Source: Spirochaetota bacterium
GTDB lineage: Bacteria > Spirochaetota > UBA12135 > COTS27
Length of the DNA stretch: 9,656 bases
Reading direction: 5' to 3'
Assembly: GCA_030621685.1 (NCBI GenBank)
Contig: JAUXHF010000058.1
Span: 1-9,656 of the forward strand
Shown: positions 6,424 to 9,656 of the stretch, one piece after another
Layout: every line of letters starts with the position of its first letter
How positions within the stretch are numbered: position 1 is the stretch's first letter
Program-made: the position numbers and the translations under genes
Notes under the pieces: model-generated
Database searches by the model: none
What the model was told of the DNA's origin: nothing
What the model saw: the letters and a program-made list of their open reading frames with translations, nothing else

Positions 6424-7128
6424 CTAGAAAACATTCTTCTGGGGGCTTTTTGCTTCTAAATACTCCCAAGATCTTGCTAGAATTTCCTTTGAAACAGTAT
6501 TCTGCAAGGCTACCTCACAAAGCACTCTGCGAATACTTGTAAGCGCTATCAGCGGAATAGCATACTGCTTTTCTATGTATTCAGCAGCGCTTAGCAAGGG
6601 GTTCTGCGGAGCATATTCCTCTCTATCTATGCCCACCAGTATGCAAGCGATAGTACACTTTGGTTCTTGCTCTTTTAATAATTCAATACTCTGGATAAGC
6701 GAGCCACCAGAGGTTATAACATCATCAACAATACAAATTCTTGAGCCAGCCTGCGGCTGGGCGCCAACAAGCATGCCTTTGTCTCCATGTTCTTTCTTCT
6801 CTTTTCTATTATAGGCATAGGCAACAAGGCTATGGCTGCTATCCATATTCGCCAAGGCAAGCACTAAGCCCATGCAAAGGCTAATGCCCTTATACGCTGG
6901 CCCAAAAACGATATCAATATTTGTTGCCGATTCTTTTGTATCAGTTTTGGCTAAAAAACCCATGAGTTTGCTAGCATAGAATTGAGAAAGTTCTTGCATG
7001 GCAAGCGCCGAATTCAGCTTCGCAAAGTTAAAAAAATACGGCGTTCTACGCTGGCTTTTCGCTTCAAAGTCTCCCCAAAGAGCCACTTCTTGCTGGATAA
7101 TAAAATTATTAAAGGTTTGTGCCAGCAT
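6424..7128 (-). CDS. pyrE: Orotate phosphoribosyltransferase
   Basis: Cytoplasmic enzyme of de novo pyrimidine synthesis that joins orotate and PRPP to give orotidine 5'-phosphate and pyrophosphate. At 234 residues it resembles the enterobacterial type (about 213) along its length: PYFFN at 30-34, GPAYKG at 76-81 with K80, the flexible catalytic loop YNRKEKKEHGDKG at 106-118 (R108, K109, K112 and H114 match catalytic positions of the E. coli/Salmonella enzyme), and the PRPP-binding motif ICIVDDVITSGGS at 131-143 with D135 and D136. The extra length lies mainly near residues 60-70 and at the C-terminus. The ATG aligns with the E. coli N-terminus, so the start is good although no clear Shine-Dalgarno is seen. 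It starts 38 bp after the DUF58 gene and may be co-transcribed with it. No other pyrimidine genes are in the window. Confidence 0.96.
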   Translation of the reverse strand: MLAQTFNNFIIQQEVALWGDFEAKSQRRTPYFFNFAKLNSALAMQELSQFYASKLMGFLAKTDTKESATNIDIVFGPAYKGISLCMGLVLALANMDSSHSLVAYAYNRKEKKEHGDKGMLVGAQPQAGSRICIVDDVITSGGSLIQSIELLKEQEPKCTIACILVGIDREEYAPQNPLLSAAEYIEKQYAIPLIALTSIRRVLCEVALQNTVSKEILARSWEYLEAKSPQKNVF

Positions 7129-7166
7129 AGCTTAGTATTGAAAACTTGGTAACTTAGTTTTTTGTT

Positions 7167-8084
7167 TTATAGTTTTTTAAAAAAGACATTCAGTTTTTTT
7201 GAGTAATCATCATGGGTATCTAAGAAAAGCAGAGGAATGTTTAACCCAACAAAAAACTGCGAAAGTTCTTTTTTATGCCTTTGAACATTTTTTGCGTATT
7301 GTTCTTTAAACTCTACACTACTGGTATCCACCAGCATGGTTTGCTCACTTTCAATATCAGAAAAACACATAAGTCCTAGCTTTGGTAGCTGTAGTTCCTT
7401 AGCTTCATTTACGGCTAAGGCAATAACTTTATGCTGCTTTGCCATAAGCGAAAGGGGGATACTGAAGTTAGCTGGATATAAGAAATCGGAAACCAAACAG
7501 ATTATTCCCCGACTGGGCTTTATTTTATTCATGAAGTTTAAGGCAACTTGAATATCGGTTTTTTGTGAACGGCTTTTATGGCGTAGCACCGTACGCAGCA
7601 TATGTAAGACCTGACGAACACCCTTGGCTGGCGGCAAATAGCATTCAACCTCATCCGAGAAAAGCAGCAACCCTGCCCTATCAGCATTTTTCACAGCCGA
7701 AAACGCTAGCATCGCCGCTACTTCCAAACAATAATCTTTTTTTGATTGCCCGCTGCCAAATTCCTGAGACCCAGAAACATCCAGTAAGATAATAAATGAA
7801 AGTTCTCTTTCTTCCACGAAACGTTTGCTATAGGGCTGGTTCATTCTAGCGGTAACGTTCCAATCAATATTTTTCACCTCATCGCCAAAGCTATATTCTT
7901 TTACCTCTTCAAAAACCATGCCGTTCCCTTTTAAGTGAGAACGGTATTTCCCGCTAAAACTCCCCTCTGCTGCTAATCTGGCACGAATCGTAAGTTTTTG
8001 AATTTTTTTTATGATAGCAATTTCATCTTTGCTATGCCCCTCATCGGAAAGACCAATGAAAGCTTCTTGTTTTGAAATGCTCAT
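7167..8084 (-). CDS. DUF58 family protein with vWA-like metal site, MoxR partner
   Basis: A 305-residue protein with no membrane segment, of the short cytoplasmic DUF58 type. Residues 53-94 carry the DUF58 hallmark (G-N-G, FEEVKEY, GDEVKNIDW, TAR, PYSKRF, EERE). A vWA-like fold follows with a MIDAS pattern: DVSGS at 102-106 (D102, S104, S106), T176 in TDI and D200 in VSDF. DUF58 proteins are usually encoded beside MoxR ATPases and are thought to work with them in assembly or activation of protein complexes; the exact role is unknown. moxR lies upstream, but 293 bp away instead of nearly touching. The start at 8084 is the first ATG of the conserved frame but has no strong RBS. A degraded second copy of this start and its upstream DNA lies 159 bp upstream. 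Confidence 0.92.
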   Translation of the reverse strand: MSISKQEAFIGLSDEGHSKDEIAIIKKIQKLTIRARLAAEGSFSGKYRSHLKGNGMVFEEVKEYSFGDEVKNIDWNVTARMNQPYSKRFVEERELSFIILLDVSGSQEFGSGQSKKDYCLEVAAMLAFSAVKNADRAGLLLFSDEVECYLPPAKGVRQVLHMLRTVLRHKSRSQKTDIQVALNFMNKIKPSRGIICLVSDFLYPANFSIPLSLMAKQHKVIALAVNEAKELQLPKLGLMCFSDIESEQTMLVDTSSVEFKEQYAKNVQRHKKELSQFFVGLNIPLLFLDTHDDYSKKLNVFFKKL

Positions 8085-8141
8085 GAAATTCTAATTTTCT
8101 AACTCTCTAATTCTTTATGCAATGAAAAAACTGGTAGCTAC
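8031..8141. repeat. Imperfect direct repeat, copy A (covers the DUF58 gene start)
   Basis: Bases 8031-8100 match 8190-8259 without gaps at 62 of 70 positions by hand count; the last 20 are identical. The similarity resumes at CAATGAAAAAA (8120 here, 8263 in copy B) and ends at TAGCTAC/AAGCTAC. Copy A has about 17 extra bases (8103-8119). It includes the first 18 DUF58 codons and the DNA just upstream. Confidence 0.85.
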
Positions 8142-8243
8142 GTTTCTTGATGTTCGAAATAATGATGGCAGTTTCAATGCCCCTAAACACCTAAGCCCCT
8201 CACCGCAAACACCGATGAAGGCTTCTTGTTTTGAAAGGCTCAT
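8115..8243 (-). pseudogene. Duplicated DUF58 5' end, open 42-residue frame
   Basis: This frame starts MSLSKQEAFIGVCGEG, against MSISKQEAFIGLSDEG for the DUF58 protein, then diverges into unrelated sequence and stops at TAA 8115-8117. It is a remnant of a tandem duplication of the start of the DUF58 gene. Nine of its first ten residues are identical to the parent. Sequence upstream of its ATG is also shared with the true gene, so ribosomes that start at one may start at the other. I infer no protein function. It could act as a decoy start or leader peptide; most likely it is a relic. Confidence 0.7.
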
Positions 8244-8290
8244 GAAATTCTAATTTTCTAAACAATGAAAAAAACCGGATGGCAAGCTAC
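8190..8290. repeat. Imperfect direct repeat, copy B
   Basis: Second copy of the repeat described for 8031-8141, offset by 159 bp for the gapless 70-bp core (8190-8259). It lies wholly in the moxR-DUF58 gap. The differences spread over the coding half suggest an old duplication, not a recent slip. Confidence 0.85.
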
Positions 8291-8317
8291 AAGTAGAAAA
8301 TTTCTATAAGAACTTAA

Positions 8318-8376
8318 GGCTAAAGGCTTTTACGGCTAAAGGCTTTTTAGCTAAGGGCTTATTTTAGGCTTAGGCT
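8318..8376. repeat. Degenerate ~16-bp tandem repeat with paired GGCT cores, next to moxR stop
   Basis: GGCT occurs at 8318, 8325, 8334, 8341, 8356, 8367 and 8373, with AGCT at 8349. They fall in pairs 6-7 bases apart, and pairs repeat every 15-18 bases, giving about four copies of a GGCTAAAGGCTTTTAC-like unit. The first two copies are nearly identical. The array stops 2 bases short of the moxR stop codon. On the mRNA strand all copies read AGCC in one direction, so they do not form a hairpin terminator with each other. Confidence 0.7.
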
Positions 8377-8377
8377 T

Positions 8378-9379
8378 TTAAGGCACTTTGACGCTCTCTA
8401 GAATACGAGTAATAATATCAGAAGCATGAATCTCACGAGCTTGTGCTTCATAGCTCAATATCAGCCTATGCTGCAAAACTCCGCTAGCCACTTCTTTGAT
8501 ATCATCGACTTTAACGTACTCTTCGCCATGAATAAAAGCATACGCTTTAGCTGCCTTAGCTAAATCTATAGAAGCCCGGGGCGAGACACCAAATTGAATA
8601 ATGTTTTTTTCTAGCCCATAGCTTTCAGGATAGCGCGTGGCATCCACAATATCTACGATGTAGCGAACCAGCCGCTCGTCTATATAGGTATGAGCCACCA
8701 CTTCTTGAAGTTGCTGTATTTTCTGAGGAGTCAAAAGTTTTTTTAACTTTGGCGATGACGGACTAACGTAGTTATTGATAATAATCTCTTCCTCACTTTT
8801 TGAGGGATACGGCACCACAACTTTAATCATAAACCTATCTAACTGTGCTTCGGGCAGCTCGTAGGTGCCCTCGTGTTCTATCGGGTTTTGTGTGGCTAGC
8901 ACCATGAAGGGCAGGGCTAAGCGGTAGGTCTCATCGGCTAAGGTAATCTGCTTTTCTTGCATGGCTTCTAGTAGCGCAGACTGCACCTTCGATGGCGCTC
9001 TATTCACCTCATCGGCTAAAATGACGTTGGCAAACAAAGGGCCTTTTCTCGTGATGAATTTTCCCGTGCGTTGCTCGTAGATCTGTGTGCCTAGAATATC
9101 GGCAGGCAACAAGTCTGGTGTGAACTGAATTCTCTTAAACGAAAGCCCCGATATTTCAGCAAAGGTTTTTATAAGCAATGTTTTAGCTAACCCGGGAACG
9201 CCTTCTAACAACACATGCCCCGAGGACAAAAAAGCAATGAGAATAAGCTCCAGTGACGCCTGCATGCCCACAATAACCTTTCCCGTCTCATCAAAAATTT
9301 CTTTAAGCAGCTGGTTGCTTTTTTTGCTTTTTATCCCTAGCTTCATTTGTTTTTCTTTTAAGGCTGTTTCTTTATCCAT
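8378..9379 (-). CDS. MoxR-family AAA+ ATPase
   Basis: A 333-residue cytoplasmic ATPase of the AAA_3/MoxR group, thought to act as a chaperone-like motor that remodels or activates partner proteins, often with DUF58 and vWA proteins. Motifs in order: Walker A GVPGLAKT at 60-67 (K66, T67), Walker B ILADE at 120-124 (D123, E124) followed by NRAP, sensor 1 ATQNP with N165, the MoxR-typical EGTYELPEAQLDRF at 170-183, and sensor 2 GVSPRAS at 264-270 with R268; the C-terminal lid follows. Length is normal for the family. The ATG at 9379 follows AGAGGA at about 4 bases spacing, a good though close RBS. It is the first gene of the visible gene order; DUF58 is next. The stop codon directly adjoins the GGCT repeat. 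Commonly labelled moxR, but its substrate is unknown. Confidence 0.95.
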   Translation of the reverse strand: MDKETALKEKQMKLGIKSKKSNQLLKEIFDETGKVIVGMQASLELILIAFLSSGHVLLEGVPGLAKTLLIKTFAEISGLSFKRIQFTPDLLPADILGTQIYEQRTGKFITRKGPLFANVILADEVNRAPSKVQSALLEAMQEKQITLADETYRLALPFMVLATQNPIEHEGTYELPEAQLDRFMIKVVVPYPSKSEEEIIINNYVSPSSPKLKKLLTPQKIQQLQEVVAHTYIDERLVRYIVDIVDATRYPESYGLEKNIIQFGVSPRASIDLAKAAKAYAFIHGEEYVKVDDIKEVASGVLQHRLILSYEAQAREIHASDIITRILESVKVP

Positions 9380-9407
9380 GCATCCTCTTTTTTTTGTATA
9401 GCTTCTG

Positions 9408-9441
9408 TTTGCTGTCTTATTTGCTGTCTTGTTTGCTCTTG
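9408..9441. repeat. 12-bp tandem repeat upstream of moxR (three copies, last shortened)
   Basis: TTTGCTGTCTTA (9408-9419), TTTGCTGTCTTG (9420-9431) and TTTGCTCTTG (9432-9441). It lies about 30 bases upstream of the moxR start, in the probable mRNA leader, so a change in copy number would change the leader length. Confidence 0.8.
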
Positions 9442-9473
9442 ATTTTTAAGTTTTATTTTTGAAAAACCTTAGC

Positions 9474-9494
9474 TTATTTCTTATTTCTTATTTC
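9474..9494. repeat. 7-bp tandem repeat, three exact copies
   Basis: TTATTTC three times in a row on the plus strand (GAAATAA on the moxR coding strand). It is slippage-prone. It may lie in or near the moxR promoter, whose position I could not fix. Confidence 0.8.
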
Positions 9495-9543
9495 TTCACT
9501 GCTCGTATTCATATCATATAGCTAATAATTTTTCATCTAGCTC

Positions 9544-9563
9544 TACTATTTTAACAGATAGTA
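9544..9563. other. Inverted repeat, 6-bp arms
   Basis: TACTAT (9544-9549) and ATAGTA (9558-9563) are exact reverse complements separated by 8 bases. It could be a protein-binding site upstream of moxR or chance in AT-rich DNA. Confidence 0.3.
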
Positions 9564-9607
9564 TGTAAAAAATATCACGTACAAATTCTTTCATATTTAA
9601 ATGTAAA

Positions 9608-9621
9608 CTCAAACCTCAAAC
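9608..9621. repeat. 7-bp tandem repeat, two exact copies
   Basis: CTCAAAC twice in a row near the right edge. It is another example of the short direct duplications seen in the gaps of this window. Confidence 0.6.
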
Positions 9622-9656
9622 CTTAGAACAAATGCAAGTGCATAAAAGTTATTAAT

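Larger units (their letters stand above)
9380..9656. other. Intergenic region upstream of moxR, no supportable gene
   Basis: AT-rich stretch of 277 bases up to the right edge. It holds three short tandem repeats (listed separately) and an inverted repeat. A 26-codon minus-strand frame (9514-9594, starting MKEFVRDIFY) has no clear RBS and I do not call it. The moxR promoter should lie here, but no convincing -35/-10 pair stands out. Confidence 0.6.

Noticed and set aside
6287..6469. 60-residue minus-strand frame overlapping the pyrE end
   Set aside because: It overlaps pyrE in another frame, has no RBS and resembles nothing; it also covers the thrS promoter region.
7129..7166. Terminator between the DUF58 gene and pyrE
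   Set aside because: Only a weak AAAACT/AGTTTT pairing is present, without GC-rich stem or clean T-run; read-through into pyrE is more likely.
9514..9594. 26-codon minus-strand frame starting MKEFVRDIFY upstream of moxR
   Set aside because: No clear Shine-Dalgarno, very short, AT-rich context and no recognisable family.

Overview
The window is AT-rich bacterial chromosome in which every gene I can support lies on the minus strand, so transcription runs from high to low coordinates: moxR-type ATPase, DUF58 protein, pyrE, thrS, periplasmic amino-acid-binding protein, DAACS-family symporter, and a membrane-bound class III nucleotide cyclase that runs off the left edge. There are no RNA genes, CRISPR arrays or insertion sequences that I can see. 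A spirochaete is my best guess. The reasons are the moxR-DUF58 pair, the sensor-cyclase architecture, the divergent symporter and the low GC; this is inference from family knowledge, not a database result.

Right part (about 7130-9656). A MoxR AAA+ ATPase is followed by a DUF58 protein of the kind usually encoded beside it. The 293-base gap between them holds a degenerate ~16-bp GGCT repeat and a second copy of the start of the DUF58 gene (about 70 bp, offset 159 bp). That copy still encodes a 42-residue open frame beginning like DUF58. The 277 bases upstream of moxR contain three short tandem repeats and no supportable gene. The vWA (Bat) genes that often follow moxR-DUF58 are absent here; pyrE follows instead.

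Middle part (about 4095-7130). pyrE (orotate phosphoribosyltransferase) lies 38 bp after the DUF58 gene. thrS (threonyl-tRNA synthetase) follows after 208 bp, with an extended -10 promoter, a perfect 12-bp palindrome just upstream of it, and a hairpin at the predicted 5' end of the mRNA. ThrS keeps its zinc ligands and editing-site residues but has an enlarged, divergent N-terminus.

Left part (1-3991). Three genes in a row look like an amino-acid capture, uptake and sensing locus: (1) a secreted SBP_bac_3 solute-binding protein with no ABC permease or ATPase beside it; (2) a DAACS/SDF symporter in which residues that bind sodium in the archaeal homologue appear replaced; (3) a cyclase whose extracellular dCache domain carries the Y/R/WY/Y/D amino-acid recognition pattern, followed by HAMP and the first residues of the catalytic domain (FSDI). 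I infer that they act on the same kind of ligand, linking amino-acid uptake to cAMP or cGMP signalling. This is the most interesting part of the window.
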